From positions 1-5,959 of the forward strand of contig JAGCMI010000158.1 of the NCBI GenBank assembly GCA_017646545.1: DNA of 5,959 nt, in the 5' to 3' direction. The stretch's first letter is position 1; each line of letters starts with the position of its first letter. Positions 5,903 to 5,959 of this stretch are shown piece after piece. The translations under genes and the position numbers were made by a program. Under the pieces are notes generated by a model. The model was not told where the DNA came from. It saw nothing but the letters and a program-made list of their open reading frames with translations, and did no database searches. Source of the DNA: Oscillospiraceae bacterium (GTDB lineage Bacteria; Bacillota; Clostridia; Oscillospirales; Oscillospiraceae).

Positions 5903-5940
5903 TTGGTCGCAAAAACGCAAGGGAGGACCAAAGCCCTCCC
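5903..5940. repeat. Overlapping inverted repeats at the right edge
   Basis: One hairpin pairs GGGAGG (5921-5926) with CCTCCC (5935-5940). A second pairs TTGGTC (5903-5908) with GACCAA (5926-5931). They share bases 5926-5931 and so cannot form together. In the minus direction the first is followed, after five bases, by five T (5911-5915), so it may be a weak terminator of a gene beyond the right edge. It may also be part of a dispersed GC-rich intergenic repeat. No gene is visible in 5855-5959. Confidence 0.4.
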
Positions 5941-5959
5941 CTACGAATATTTACTTGAC

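Overview
The window looks like chromosomal core-metabolism DNA from an anaerobic member of the Bacillota, most likely a gut-type Clostridia (Oscillospirales-like). The signs are a SAM-I (S-box) riboswitch with a transcription attenuator in front of metK, the long Firmicutes-type (class II) GalT, the Clostridia-style galactokinase motif GGNHTDH, AGGAG ribosome sites and sigma-A type promoters. I see no transposase, integrase, phage gene, CRISPR array, tRNA or rRNA. The genus is inferred from these features only.

Left part (1-1447), plus strand: a promoter, a SAM-I aptamer, a mutually exclusive antiterminator and terminator, and then metK, encoding S-adenosylmethionine synthetase. metK ends at a strong 12-bp hairpin terminator. 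The logic is feedback: SAM made by MetK stabilises the aptamer and ends transcription before metK.

Middle part (1446-5486), minus strand: a three-gene operon read right to left, galK > galT > a Gfo/Idh/MocA-family oxidoreductase gene. galK and galT overlap by 4 bases (ATGA), and the oxidoreductase starts 15 bases after galT. A TAGACA-17-TAAAAT promoter lies just upstream of galK. GalK phosphorylates galactose and GalT swaps Gal-1-P for Glc-1-P on UDP-glucose. galE and galM are absent here, and the oxidoreductase is of unknown substrate. The operon converges on metK, and its last stop codon lies in the T-tract of the metK terminator.

Right part (5510-5959), minus strand: rpsU, encoding ribosomal protein bS21 (60 aa), has a perfect TTGACA-17-TATAAT promoter, a leader hairpin next to its ribosome site, and its own terminator, which insulates it from galK. 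The last 80 bases carry no gene, only overlapping inverted repeats.

I did not find a clearly new biological system. The most interesting items are the Cys-rich oxidoreductase co-transcribed with the galactose genes, the unusually reduced P4 arm of the SAM riboswitch, and the rpsU leader hairpin.
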